A stretch of DNA of 64,000 nucleotides from CAYXZQ01 sp963717515 (GCA_963717515.1 OY970338.1:1-64000); one strand, 5' to 3'. Positions 14,953 to 22,812 are shown, numbered from the stretch's first letter. Notes: generated by a model not told the origin, from the sequence alone. Program-made: numbers and translations.

Positions 14953-15873
14953 ATGAAAAGAGCAGATGAGATAGGTTTCATCGGCCTTGGCAGGATGGGA
15001 GCTAACATGGTATCCAGGATCCTTGATAAGAAAGGAATCAGGGTAGTTGTTTGGAACCGCTCGCCTGGACCTATGGAAGAGGCTGTGAAAAAAGGCGCAG
15101 AAGGCGCAGGCTCGATAAAGGAGCTTGCCGGGATGCTCAAGGCAGACAGGAAGGTAGTCTGGCTCATGCTTCCTGCAGGTGAAATCACTGAAAATGCCTT
15201 CAAGGAGGTGTCAGGCCTGCTTCGGAAGGGCGATATCATAATTGACGGGGCAAACTCGAATTTCCATGATACTCTCAGGAGGCATGAAGAGGCTGAAAAA
15301 ACAGGCATCGAGATGCTTGATGTAGGTGTCAGCGGCGGGATAATCGCAAAAGAAAGAGGCTATCCGATGATGGTAGGTGGAAAGAAAGATATCTACGAGC
15401 ACTGCCTGCCTGTTTTACAAAGCTTCGGAATAGAAGAGGGATACAGCCTTGTGGGCGGACCGGGCTCAGGCCATTATGTGAAGATGGTGCACAATGCAGT
15501 CGAGTACGGCATGATGCAGGCGATTGCCGAGGGCTTTGACCTGCTTGAGAATGGTAGGATCAAAGGGCTTGACCTGGGGATGATAGCCCATGTATGGAAC
15601 CATGGGACCATTGTCAGCTCATTTCTCATGGAGATGGTGGAGAATGCCCTCAAAAAGAGCCCGAAGCTTGATTACCTGAAGCCTTATGTCGACGATAGCG
15701 GTGAAGGAAGATGGGGTGCGATCGAGGCGATGGAGCATTCAGTCCCGTTTGCGGCAAACACATATGCGCTGCATGCGCGCTATATATCAAGGGATGCTGA
15801 TTCGCTCGCATTCAGGATGCTTGCAGCGATGAGGAATGAGTTCGGCGGCCATGAGATCAAAAAGACATCATGA
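14953..15873 (+). CDS. gnd: 6-phosphogluconate dehydrogenase, decarboxylating (short form)
   Basis: 306 residues, the length of the short bacterial form and not the 470-residue E. coli type. It has the N-terminal GxGxxG (GFIGLGRMGANM), the substrate-binding GVSGGIIAKERGYPMMVGG, and the catalytic segment GPGSGHYVKMVHNAVEYGMM with Lys and Asn in place. It oxidises 6-phosphogluconate to ribulose 5-phosphate and CO2. The ribosome binding site is TTGGAGG. The stop overlaps the lactonase start by 4 bp. Confidence 0.93.
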   Translation: MKRADEIGFIGLGRMGANMVSRILDKKGIRVVVWNRSPGPMEEAVKKGAEGAGSIKELAGMLKADRKVVWLMLPAGEITENAFKEVSGLLRKGDIIIDGANSNFHDTLRRHEEAEKTGIEMLDVGVSGGIIAKERGYPMMVGGKKDIYEHCLPVLQSFGIEEGYSLVGGPGSGHYVKMVHNAVEYGMMQAIAEGFDLLENGRIKGLDLGMIAHVWNHGTIVSSFLMEMVENALKKSPKLDYLKPYVDDSGEGRWGAIEAMEHSVPFAANTYALHARYISRDADSLAFRMLAAMRNEFGGHEIKKTS

Positions 15874-16631
15874 ACAGCACCGCTGCATGGAGTCATGACG
15901 CTGACGAGGTGGCAGGAAATTTGGCAATGACAATAACGGGTCCGAGAATTGAGCTTGAGAAGCAGGCAGCAGGGATAATCAGGGATTCTGCGTTCAGGGT
16001 GCTGAGGTCGAAGAAAAACGCAGTTCTGGCCGTGCCTGGGGGAAGGAGCGTCTCAGGGATATTCAGGCTGCTGATGAAGGACAGGTTCATGCCATGGGAC
16101 AATATCCAGATCTTCATGGTGGATGAGAGGCTTGTACCGATAACAGATGAACAGAGCAATTTCAGGCTTGCAAATGAAACTTTTTTGCGGTACCTGATTG
16201 ATGAGGGGCGCCTGCCAAAGGATAATGTGCATCCCTTTGTGATGGACAGCTTCAAGTCCGATTTCGGAGCAGGGAAGTATGCAGATGAGCTAAAAGTGCA
16301 TGGTGGTGCATATGACATAGTCCTGCTCAGCTCAGGCGAGGACGGCCATGTAGGCGGACTGTATCCAGGACATCATTCAATAACAGATGAATCAGACTTT
16401 TTCCTGGTGATGCATGATTCCCCAAAACCTCCAAAGGACAGGATGACCATGTCAAGAAAGCTGCTGCTGGGTGCAGGGACTGCGCTCCTGCTGTTTTTCG
16501 GTGAAGGCAAGAGGGATGCATTTGAGATGTTTTCAAAGGACAAAGCGAAATTTGTGTCCTGCCCGGCAAGGCTTGTCCACGAGATCAAGACAGCATATGC
16601 GTTTTCAGATACAGCAGGTGAAAAGGGATGA
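15870..16631 (+). CDS. pgl: 6-phosphogluconolactonase (DevB/SOL family)
   Basis: 253 residues. Family motifs are clear: AVLAVPGGRSVSGIFRLLMK, IFMVDERLVPITDEQSNFRL, LLSSGEDGHVGGLYPGH (the usual GxGxDGHxASLFPG-type box with some changes) and a final DKAKFVSCPARLV. It hydrolyses 6-phosphogluconolactone, the middle step between Zwf and Gnd. It overlaps both neighbours by 4 bp, so gnd-pgl-zwf is one transcript. Confidence 0.9.
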   Translation: MNSTAAWSHDADEVAGNLAMTITGPRIELEKQAAGIIRDSAFRVLRSKKNAVLAVPGGRSVSGIFRLLMKDRFMPWDNIQIFMVDERLVPITDEQSNFRLANETFLRYLIDEGRLPKDNVHPFVMDSFKSDFGAGKYADELKVHGGAYDIVLLSSGEDGHVGGLYPGHHSITDESDFFLVMHDSPKPPKDRMTMSRKLLLGAGTALLLFFGEGKRDAFEMFSKDKAKFVSCPARLVHEIKTAYAFSDTAGEKG

Positions 16632-18079
16632 AAGCTAAGAAACAGCCTCTGATGATAGTCATCTTCGGCGCGACTGGCGACCTTACAAAAAGGATGCTCA
16701 TTCCTGCATTGTATAACCTCTATGCCAAAAGCTGGCTAGATGATTCCCATCTCATAGTGTGCACAGGGAGAAAGAGGATTTCAAGACAGCAGTTTTTGAG
16801 CACCCTGGACATGAAGGGGTTCATCCCCGGTGCTGAGAATGATAAGATAAAAAAGTTCAGGGATCTCATAAGGTATCTTCCCATCGACCTGGAAGGCGAG
16901 CCCATTGCGTTTGCCAGGGAACTTGAGAAGCTTGACAGGAAATACGACAGGCACAGCAACAAGATATTCTATCTTGCGACTCCTGCATCATCATTTGAAA
17001 AGATAACTGAGGTCCTGAAGAGGAGCGGTGTGCTTGATGGAAGCAACTTCAAGAGGGTCGCCTATGAAAAGCCGTTCGGCTATGACCTGAAAAGCGCACG
17101 GAGGATAAACAGGTGCATCAAGAGCGTCTTTTCCGAGGGACAGATCTACAGGATAGACCATTTCCTGGGAAAAGACCTCGTCCAGAACATCATGGTATCA
17201 AGGTTCGCAAACACATTGCTCCATGACATCTGGAACCGGAAGTTCATCGATAATGTCCAGATAACCGTATCCGAGACCCTGGGCATAGAGAGGCGGGGGG
17301 TATATTATGACAAGGCAGGAGTGTTCCGTGACATTGTCCAGAACCATTTGCTCCAGCTTCTTGCGCTTGCCGCAATGGAGCCACCGAAATCCCTTGATGT
17401 CCGGGACATACGAAAAGAGAAAGTCAAGCTATTGAGTTCGATAGGATTAGCCAGGCCAGAAGATATTGTTGTCGGCCAGTATGGAGGGGGCAAAATACAT
17501 GGGCATGAGGTATTGTCTTACAAAAAAGAGGAAAATGTCCCTGCACGCTCCATGACACCCACATTTGCAGCTGTCAGGCTGCATGTAAACAACCGGAGAT
17601 GGAAGGGGGTCCCTTTCTATCTGAGGACTGGCAAGAGGCTTGCCATCACAGAATCCAGGGTAGATGTGATGCTCAAGGACATATCATGCAGCCTCTTCTG
17701 CAGGGAAGGGCAGATGCAGAAGCCGAATGTGCTCAGTTTCAGGATTAAGCCTGATGAAGGGCTCTCGATTATACTAAACCAGAAGATACCCGGCCCTGCC
17801 CTCGACATTGCCAGGGTTAACCTTGATTATTGTCATGACTGCATATTCGGGGGACCGTCCCCTCTTGCATACGAGCTGCTGCTCCAGCAGATAATGGCAG
17901 GAGACATGACCCTATTCACAGGCTGGGAAGAGGTCCTTGCCAGCTGGAAGGCTGTCGACAGGATGATAAAGATATCAGGCAGGCTGAAACTTCACAGGTA
18001 CAGGCCGGCAAGCACGGGTCCTAAAGAATCTGATGACCTCCTGAAAAAAGACAGCAGGGAATGGATAAAGCTTATATAA
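16628..18079 (+). CDS. zwf: Glucose-6-phosphate 1-dehydrogenase
   Basis: 483 residues, full length for the bacterial/eukaryotic family. The NADP-binding motif GATGDLTKR is at 14-22, the EKPFG box at 147-151 and the active-site segment RIDHFLGKDLVQN at 175-187 (usual RIDHYLGKE). It makes 6-phosphogluconolactone and NADPH from glucose 6-phosphate. Most archaea lack this enzyme, and haloarchaea use an unrelated one, so a classical zwf with gnd and pgl points to transfer from bacteria. Confidence 0.95.
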   Translation: MKAKKQPLMIVIFGATGDLTKRMLIPALYNLYAKSWLDDSHLIVCTGRKRISRQQFLSTLDMKGFIPGAENDKIKKFRDLIRYLPIDLEGEPIAFARELEKLDRKYDRHSNKIFYLATPASSFEKITEVLKRSGVLDGSNFKRVAYEKPFGYDLKSARRINRCIKSVFSEGQIYRIDHFLGKDLVQNIMVSRFANTLLHDIWNRKFIDNVQITVSETLGIERRGVYYDKAGVFRDIVQNHLLQLLALAAMEPPKSLDVRDIRKEKVKLLSSIGLARPEDIVVGQYGGGKIHGHEVLSYKKEENVPARSMTPTFAAVRLHVNNRRWKGVPFYLRTGKRLAITESRVDVMLKDISCSLFCREGQMQKPNVLSFRIKPDEGLSIILNQKIPGPALDIARVNLDYCHDCIFGGPSPLAYELLLQQIMAGDMTLFTGWEEVLASWKAVDRMIKISGRLKLHRYRPASTGPKESDDLLKKDSREWIKLI

Positions 18080-18093
18080 TATGGAGTGATTGC

Positions 18094-18498
18094 ATGGGCA
18101 TGAAGCTGACACTTGTGCTTTTGATTGCTGCATTGATTATGATTGCAGCCTGCAGCAGGGTGCCAGCAGGAATCACCCAAGTCAATGCTGTAAATACGAG
18201 CGATTCCGCTGCAGAGGACATAGACAATATGGGAAGCAACGGCATCCAGATAAGGGTTGTCTCCATTGCAGAGGTTGCCTTGCACAATTCCAAAGAGGAC
18301 TGCTGGATAGCAATCCATGGGAAGGTGTACGAAATGACAGATTTCATAAAGGTCCATCCCGGAGGAGATGCCATTCTCCAGGGTTGCGGAGCGGACGGGA
18401 CAGACCTCTACGAGACAAGGCCGATGGGCTCAGGCACATCCCACTCCCAGGACGCAATGGAGCTGCTGGACCAGTATTACATCGGGGTGCTGTATTAA
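18094..18498 (+). CDS. Cytochrome b5-like haem lipoprotein
   Basis: 134 residues. A lipoprotein-type signal (LIAALIMIAACS, Cys20) anchors it to the outer face of the membrane. The b5 domain starts near residue 53: VALHNSKEDCWIAIHGKVYE, HPGG with the first haem His, and SHSQDAMELLDQYYIGVL with the second. It is a one-electron carrier. The next gene codes for a two-helix membrane protein with a conserved-looking His, which could be its partner. Confidence 0.88.
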   Translation: MGMKLTLVLLIAALIMIAACSRVPAGITQVNAVNTSDSAAEDIDNMGSNGIQIRVVSIAEVALHNSKEDCWIAIHGKVYEMTDFIKVHPGGDAILQGCGADGTDLYETRPMGSGTSHSQDAMELLDQYYIGVLY

Positions 18499-18499
18499 G

Positions 18500-18721
18500 A
18501 TGGTGCTCAACAGCATATCCTACTATTATGTCAACGGACTGCCTGTCATAGCATACCTAGGCATGGTGACATTGTTCATGCTGTTATTGACGATGTCTGT
18601 GTCCATCTCGTATCTGAAGGGCTGGAAGTGGATAGGATTCCGCTGGCATCCGAGGCTTGCATTCATCACACTTACACTTGCAATCATACATGGGCTTCTG
18701 GCCATGCTGTCATATTTTTGA
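18500..18721 (+). CDS. Small two-helix membrane protein, possible haem or redox partner
   Basis: 73 residues with two membrane helices (LPVIAYLGMVTLFMLLLTMS and AFITLTLAIIHGLLAMLSYF). The second region reads RWHPRLAFITL...IIHG, with two His about 13 residues apart, as in short b-type membrane cytochromes. It starts 1 bp after the b5 lipoprotein gene. The haem role is inferred from the His pattern and the neighbour. Confidence 0.6.
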   Translation: MVLNSISYYYVNGLPVIAYLGMVTLFMLLLTMSVSISYLKGWKWIGFRWHPRLAFITLTLAIIHGLLAMLSYF

Positions 18722-18757
18722 TTTGAAAAGAAATCAACATAACACAAAGGAGGGGAT

Positions 18758-19312
18758 ATGATGTCAAAGACAGAAGATAATCTGAAATCAGCATTTGCCG
18801 GCGAGAGCCAGGCACGGAATAAGTACGACTATTTTGCAAAGGCCGCAAGAAAGGAGGGCTACCTATACATCGCGAGGATATTCGAGGAGACTGCGCTCAA
18901 TGAGATGCAGCATGCAAAAGATGAGTTCAAGCTCCTCAAGGGCATAGGAGACACGAAAGCCAATCTCAAAGAAGCCATCTCCGGTGAAAGCTATGAGAAC
19001 AAGAGCATGTATCCGACATTCGCAAAAGAGGCTGATGAGGAAGGGAACAAAGAGGCTGCAGCACTCTTCCGGATGATATCAAAGGTCGAGGTACAGCATG
19101 AGAACAGGTATAAGAAGCTCCTTGAAATGGTCGAGAACGGAACAGTATACAAGAGAGACAAGCCGATAAGGTGGAAATGCTCAAAATGCGGATACATCCA
19201 TGAAGGCACAGAGCCTCCCGGGATATGCCCCTCGTGCAAGCACGCAAGGGAGTATTACGAGCCTGAATGCATGTGCTTTTCAGATGACTGCGCATGCTGC
19301 AACTGTCAATAA
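18758..19312 (+). CDS. rbr: Rubrerythrin
   Basis: 184 residues (183 if the second ATG at 18761 is used, which suits the AGGAGGGG better). A ferritin-like four-helix domain carries the di-iron Glu/His ligands (FAGESQARNKYDYFAK, EETALNEMQHAK, SGESYENKSMYP, EVQHENRYKKLL), followed by a rubredoxin domain with CSKCGYIHEG and CPSC. It reduces hydrogen peroxide. After the rubredoxin domain comes an unusual extra Cys-rich tail, ECMCFSDDCACCNCQ, which may bind another metal. Confidence 0.95.
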   Translation: MMSKTEDNLKSAFAGESQARNKYDYFAKAARKEGYLYIARIFEETALNEMQHAKDEFKLLKGIGDTKANLKEAISGESYENKSMYPTFAKEADEEGNKEAAALFRMISKVEVQHENRYKKLLEMVENGTVYKRDKPIRWKCSKCGYIHEGTEPPGICPSCKHAREYYEPECMCFSDDCACCNCQ

Positions 19313-19322
19313 ACAGGAGGTC

Positions 19323-19445
19323 ATGAAAATGAATGACACGAAAAAAACAACCAGGGAATGCTTTACATTCTCAGGAAAAACCATATGCCAGGTCTGTGGA
19401 TGCGATGATGTCAAATGTGAATGCACGCATGAATACATTGAATAG
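19323..19445 (+). CDS. Small Cys-rich protein in the peroxide-defence cluster
   Basis: 40 residues: MKMNDTKKTTRECFTFSGKT followed by ICQVCGCDDVKCECTHEYIE. Six Cys plus one His form a CxxCxC...CxC pattern suited to metal binding. AGGAGG stands 4 bp before the ATG. It lies between the rubrerythrin and the rubredoxin/ferritin-like gene, and its Cys pattern resembles the tail of that rubrerythrin. Function unknown. Confidence 0.6.
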   Translation: MKMNDTKKTTRECFTFSGKTICQVCGCDDVKCECTHEYIE

Positions 19446-19456
19446 GGGGTGAATGG

Positions 19457-19972
19457 ATGGTATTGTGGAGATGCGAGATTTGCGGGGACCCATACATTGG
19501 TGACGAGGCTCCTTCAAATTGCCCGTTCTGCGGAGCAAAGAGGAAGTTCATGAAGCTGTTTGCGGATGCAAAAGCTGAATTTGATGTAGAACTCACAGAC
19601 AAGGACAGGGCCAATGCAGAGAAAGCGCTCCAGGTCGAAATCAGCAATGCTGCGTTCTACTTCTGCGCTGCAGGAAAAGTTGATGACCTGGAAGGTCAGA
19701 AGCTCTTCAAGGCCCTGGGCAAGGTCGAGGCAGAGCACGCATCCATCTGGAAGAAGATACTCAAACTTGACATGGTGCCCGAGGGGACTGACACATGCTC
19801 TGCTGATTACCATGAGGATCTCGAGGATTCGAATGAAAGAGAGACAAGGGCGATCGATTTTTACAGAGAAGCAGCAGCTGAGTCAGACAGCCCAAGGCTT
19901 GCACAGATATTCAGCGCACTTGTGGAAGTCGAGACTGACCATCTGAAGCTCTCTGAGGAAAGGATGAATTGA
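19457..19972 (+). CDS. Rubredoxin-ferritin-like fusion (reverse rubrerythrin type)
   Basis: 171 residues with domain order opposite to rubrerythrin: a rubredoxin-like knuckle pair at the N-terminus (CEICGDPYIG, CPFCGAKRKFM), then a ferritin-like domain with ligand-type residues in QVEISNAAFYFCAAG, GKVEAEHASIWKK, ERETRAIDFYREA and LVEVETDHLKL. Reverse rubrerythrins reduce peroxide and oxygen in anaerobes. It is cotranscribed with rubrerythrin upstream and superoxide reductase downstream. Confidence 0.85.
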   Translation: MVLWRCEICGDPYIGDEAPSNCPFCGAKRKFMKLFADAKAEFDVELTDKDRANAEKALQVEISNAAFYFCAAGKVDDLEGQKLFKALGKVEAEHASIWKKILKLDMVPEGTDTCSADYHEDLEDSNERETRAIDFYREAAAESDSPRLAQIFSALVEVETDHLKLSEERMN

Positions 19973-19993
19973 TTGATAATGAGGTGAGGATAG

Positions 19994-20374
19994 ATGACAA
20001 AGAAGAATGGAGTGTATAAATGCAATATATGCGGCAATGTAGTCGAACTTTTGGTCAGTGGGGAAGGGGACCTTGTCTGCTGTGATGAGGTGATGGAGCT
20101 GCAGGAAGAGAATACAGTGGATGCGGCCCTGGAAAAGCATGTCCCTGTAGTAGAGATCGACGGCAAAAATGTGAAAGTCAAAGTGGGCTCTGTAGAGCAT
20201 CCCATGGTTGAATCGCATTATATCCAGTGGATAGAGCTTCTCGACAAAGACGGCATTGTCGCGTTCAAAGAGCTCAAGCCGGGAGATAAGCCGGTCGCAG
20301 AGTTCTGCGTTGAGAAGACAGAAGGGATCTATGCACGGGAGTACTGCAACCTGCACGGGCTGTGGAAGTCTTGA
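19994..20374 (+). CDS. dfx: Superoxide reductase (desulfoferrodoxin)
   Basis: 126 residues, two-iron class. The N-terminal desulforedoxin domain has CNICGN and VCCDE for the FeS4 centre. The catalytic domain has the four His and one Cys of the active site: EKHVPVVE, VEHPMVESHYIQW, and EYCNLHGLW. It reduces superoxide to peroxide without making oxygen, and the rubrerythrins next door remove the peroxide. Together with SOD at 4.4 kb the organism has both strategies. Confidence 0.95.
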   Translation: MTKKNGVYKCNICGNVVELLVSGEGDLVCCDEVMELQEENTVDAALEKHVPVVEIDGKNVKVKVGSVEHPMVESHYIQWIELLDKDGIVAFKELKPGDKPVAEFCVEKTEGIYAREYCNLHGLWKS

Positions 20375-20388
20375 TGAATTCTTCTTGA

Positions 20389-20400
20389 TCTTTTTTTTTG
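20389..20400 (+). terminator. Oligo-T terminator after the superoxide reductase operon
   Basis: Nine consecutive T at 20391-20399 follow the last stop by about 15 bp. The minus strand of the adjoining segment is also T-rich (ATTTTTTATT), so the same gap can end the tRNA transcript from the other side. Confidence 0.55.
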
Positions 20401-20423
20401 TAAAAAATAATAGAATAAAAAAT

Positions 20424-20572
20424 GGGGCTGCGAGGATTTGAACCCCGGTTAGAAGCTGTCCGTTTCATGGATGGAGACCTTGCGTCTCCTGCTCGACGAA
20501 CCCCGAGCTCCAGTGATAATTGCTCTCAGGCAACTAAAGTGCTTGCACTGAACCAAACTACACTACAGCCCC
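20424..20572 (-). tRNA. Intron-containing tRNA, probably a Pro isoacceptor
   Basis: The 7-bp acceptor stem GGGGCTG/CAGCCCC is perfect, and the T arm CGGGG-TTCAAAT-CCTCG is sound, yet the gene is 149 nt long. It can be folded if two introns are removed. One, about 31 nt, lies inside the D loop; without it the D arm becomes GTGTAGTTTGGTTATCAC. One lies in the anticodon loop between GGAGC and GCTTC, which pair over 5 bp. The loop then begins TCGGGG, giving a GGG anticodon (Pro) with C at position 33. The acceptor matches the neighbouring tRNA-Pro(CGG). The anticodon is tentative, and a decayed gene is possible. Confidence 0.5.
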
Positions 20573-20595
20573 ATGAAATAAATACATTTTAGTTT

Positions 20596-20760
20596 TCATT
20601 TGAGTTTCTTAATGAGATTGTTTACGAAATCGACGTACTTAATCTCACCTGCGAACATCCTGAAGTCCTGGTTCGGAAATTTCTCAGTCTTCTCGACCTC
20701 CTCCAGGTGTTTTTTCAATGCAACGACAATGATTTTCTTTTCATCTTCCGATAGCTCCAT
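20596..20760 (-). CDS. Small hypothetical protein
   Basis: 54 residues: MELSEDEKKIIVVALKKHLE and on to KYVDFVNNLIKKLK. Soluble, charged and helical, without Cys. A strong GGAGGGAGGTCAA stands before the ATG. Sits between the two tRNA genes. No family recognised. Confidence 0.6.
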   Translation of the reverse strand: MELSEDEKKIIVVALKKHLEEVEKTEKFPNQDFRMFAGEIKYVDFVNNLIKKLK

Positions 20761-20872
20761 TTGACCTCCCTCCTACTCGAATTATTGAGAATAATCTTAA
20801 GTGCAATAAAAAGGTTTCGACTTCATGCAGGAGTGTTAAATGTGTATATTAATAAAATCCTAGATATAATCT

Positions 20873-21166
20873 GGGGCTGGGAGGATTTCCACGTAAGGGT
20901 CAGGACCCTTACTATCCCTCAGTCAAGTACAGCTCAGTCTGCTGAGCTGTACGAACATCAAGTCCAATATGGGGCTGGGAGGATTTCCACGTAAGGGTCA
21001 GGACCCTTACTATCCCTCAGTCAAGTACAGCTCAGTCTGCTGAGCTGTACGAACATCAAGTCCAATATGGGGCTGGGAGGATTTCCACGTAAGGGTCAGG
21101 ACCCTTACTATCCCTCAGTCAAGTACAGCTCAGTCTGCTGAGCTGTACGAACATCAAGTCCAATAT
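20873..21166 (-). repeat. Three perfect 98-bp tandem repeats carrying the tRNA-Pro 3' end
   Basis: Units at 20873-20970, 20971-21068 and 21069-21166 are identical. Read on the minus strand, each starts ATATTGGACTTG directly after a tRNA 3' end, has a 10-bp stem with a 4-nt loop (TACAGCTCAG..CTGAGCTGTA), then a 9-bp stem with a 2-nt loop (GTAAGGGTC..GACCCTTAC), and ends with AAATCCTCCCAGCCCC. That last piece is the T-loop/acceptor 3' strand of the tRNA-Pro gene, which abuts the array. No protein is encoded. This is either an array of attachment-site duplications left by integration at tRNA-Pro, or a tandem RNA gene. The 112 bp before it (20761-20872) show nothing clear. Confidence 0.9.
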
Positions 21167-21239
21167 GGGGCTGGGAGGATTTGAACCCCCGACCTCGCGG
21201 CCCCGAACCGCGAATCATACCAAGCTAGACTACAGCCCC
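21167..21239 (-). tRNA. tRNA-Pro (CGG)
   Basis: 73 nt without intron. Acceptor GGGGCTG/CAGCCCC; anticodon stem CGCGG/CCGCG; loop TTCGGGG giving anticodon CGG; T arm GGGGG-TTCAAAT-CCTCC. CCA is not encoded (only A follows). Its 3' end continues straight into the 98-bp repeat array. A TATA-like 'tatttaaat' stands upstream near 21289-21299. Confidence 0.93.
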
Positions 21240-21322
21240 AAGCATGCAATATGGATTTTAAAGGGGCTTTTTATATTTAACTAAACTAAATATTTAAATA
21301 TCTCTTTGCCTATTGGCTATTT

Positions 21323-21541
21323 ATGAACAAGATAATGCTGGGTATAATAATCATCTGGTCAGTTTTCTGGCTGGGATACGCGATATACATATTCAACAAC
21401 GAGGAATTCTACATAAAACGAAACAAGAAGTGCAGAAAAGCCGAGAACCCGCTCCTGTTCCATGCAGAGCTCGTAGTATCATTGTTCTGGTCATTGTCAG
21501 GATACGTGATGCTTTTCATATTCCTCCAGAGCAATATCTAG
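21323..21541 (+). CDS. Small two-helix membrane protein
   Basis: 72 residues: MNKIMLGIIIIWSVFWLGYA forms one membrane helix, a basic loop (YIKRNKKCRKAEN) follows, and a second helix runs LVVSLFWSLSGYVMLFIFL. TATA at about 21289-21299 is about 28 bp upstream. It converges with and overlaps the RuBisCO stop by 4 bp. No family recognised. Confidence 0.6.
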   Translation: MNKIMLGIIIIWSVFWLGYAIYIFNNEEFYIKRNKKCRKAENPLLFHAELVVSLFWSLSGYVMLFIFLQSNI

Positions 21542-22812
21542 ACTATGCCATATCTCATTATCGCGTCCCTGAGCTCCTGATGGGTCTTCATGTATGTCCT
21601 CAGAGGAATGCCTTTCATGACACCTTCTGTCGCCTGTCTGATAGCCATTGCACCATACCTCGTCCCCTTCGGATGCCAATGGCATCCGCCGCCGAACTGC
21701 ATTACGATGTTCTTTCCCATCGCTTTCATCAGCTTCGGGACTGAGCCCGGGTGAAGCCCGCCTGAAGCCACAGCAAGCGTCGGCTTAATATTGTGCCATC
21801 TCTGCTCAAGGATGTACCCACTGTCCATTATGAATTTCTCCTCAATCTCATCCTCTATCTCCAGCGTGTCATGCTTTGATTCTGCCATCTTCCCTACATA
21901 CGCTGTACCGATGTGTATCTGATCAACACCTATGAGCCTTGCGCATTTGGCAATGACAAGCATGGAGATACCATGCCTACTAGACCTGGTGAATGCCCCA
22001 TGACCTGCACGATGAGCGTGGATAACCTGCGTGACATTATTGCGCACAGTCTGCAGACCTGCAAATCCCGCTGTAAGAATGTCGACCATGACATACTCCC
22101 CTCCTTGCATCTTGACATGCTTTGCACGCTTGAGCATCTCAAGACTCTCTGCTGTTATGTTCGGCATGTAGATCTTTTTCTCTCCTGTCTCTTTTTCAGC
22201 CTTGTCCCTGAGCTTCAATGTCTCAGTGATCCTTTTGTTGAACCTATTGAAAGACATGCTTGAGAGATTTTCGTCGTCCTTGACAATGTCAAGCCCTCCT
22301 ACCCATGCCTCATATGCGACTTTTGCATGGCCCTTCTCATCAAGCCCCACTTTAGGCTTGACTATAGTGCCTATGAGGGGCCTCCTCCTCACCCCAGTCA
22401 ATCTCCTGATGCCAGCGATGCCGTGGCGCGGCCCCTTGAATGATTCTACGAGTTTTTTCGGAAAGCTGATATCCAGAAGCCTGATATTTTCGACATCCTT
22501 CATCCCGAAAAGGTTTCCTGCGATGCTTGAGAGCACCTGGGGCATATTGCCTGGCTCGAACAGCTCCCTGCTGTAGGCAATCTTCACTATACCTCTCTTC
22601 CTGTCCAGGCGGTATATCGTCGGCCGAAGCTTTTTTATAATCTTTTCATCAAGCGTCGATATTGCTGTCCAAGTGCCTATCGAGCTTTCAGCTGCCACAT
22701 GATTTGCAGCCTTCTCAAAGCTAATCCCTCTTCCCGGCTCAAGATAGTATTCTGCGACAAGGTCATCCTTCGTCGGCATGTATTTTGTGTCAGTGTAGGT
22801 CTTGATTTTCAT
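21538..22812 (-). CDS. rbcL: RuBisCO large subunit, form III-like
   Basis: 424 residues, the short archaeal length. Active-site segments are intact: GTIVKPKVGL (Lys175 equivalent), GGLDIVKDDENL with the carbamylated Lys and the Mg ligands Asp and Glu, HRAGHGAFTR, GTAYVGKM (loop-6 Lys), and SGGLHPG. It carboxylates ribulose 1,5-bisphosphate. In archaea form III usually works in AMP/nucleoside salvage, with AMP phosphorylase and ribose-1,5-bisphosphate isomerase; neither is in the window. The ATG at 22812 is preferred over the TTG at 22821. Form III against II/III needs a tree. Confidence 0.93.
   Translation of the reverse strand: MKIKTYTDTKYMPTKDDLVAEYYLEPGRGISFEKAANHVAAESSIGTWTAISTLDEKIIKKLRPTIYRLDRKRGIVKIAYSRELFEPGNMPQVLSSIAGNLFGMKDVENIRLLDISFPKKLVESFKGPRHGIAGIRRLTGVRRRPLIGTIVKPKVGLDEKGHAKVAYEAWVGGLDIVKDDENLSSMSFNRFNKRITETLKLRDKAEKETGEKKIYMPNITAESLEMLKRAKHVKMQGGEYVMVDILTAGFAGLQTVRNNVTQVIHAHRAGHGAFTRSSRHGISMLVIAKCARLIGVDQIHIGTAYVGKMAESKHDTLEIEDEIEEKFIMDSGYILEQRWHNIKPTLAVASGGLHPGSVPKLMKAMGKNIVMQFGGGCHWHPKGTRYGAMAIRQATEGVMKGIPLRTYMKTHQELRDAIMRYGIV

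Noticed and set aside
20873..21166. CRISPR array
   Set aside because: The 98-bp units are identical over their full length with no variable spacers, and they carry tRNA 3' ends; no cas genes are near.
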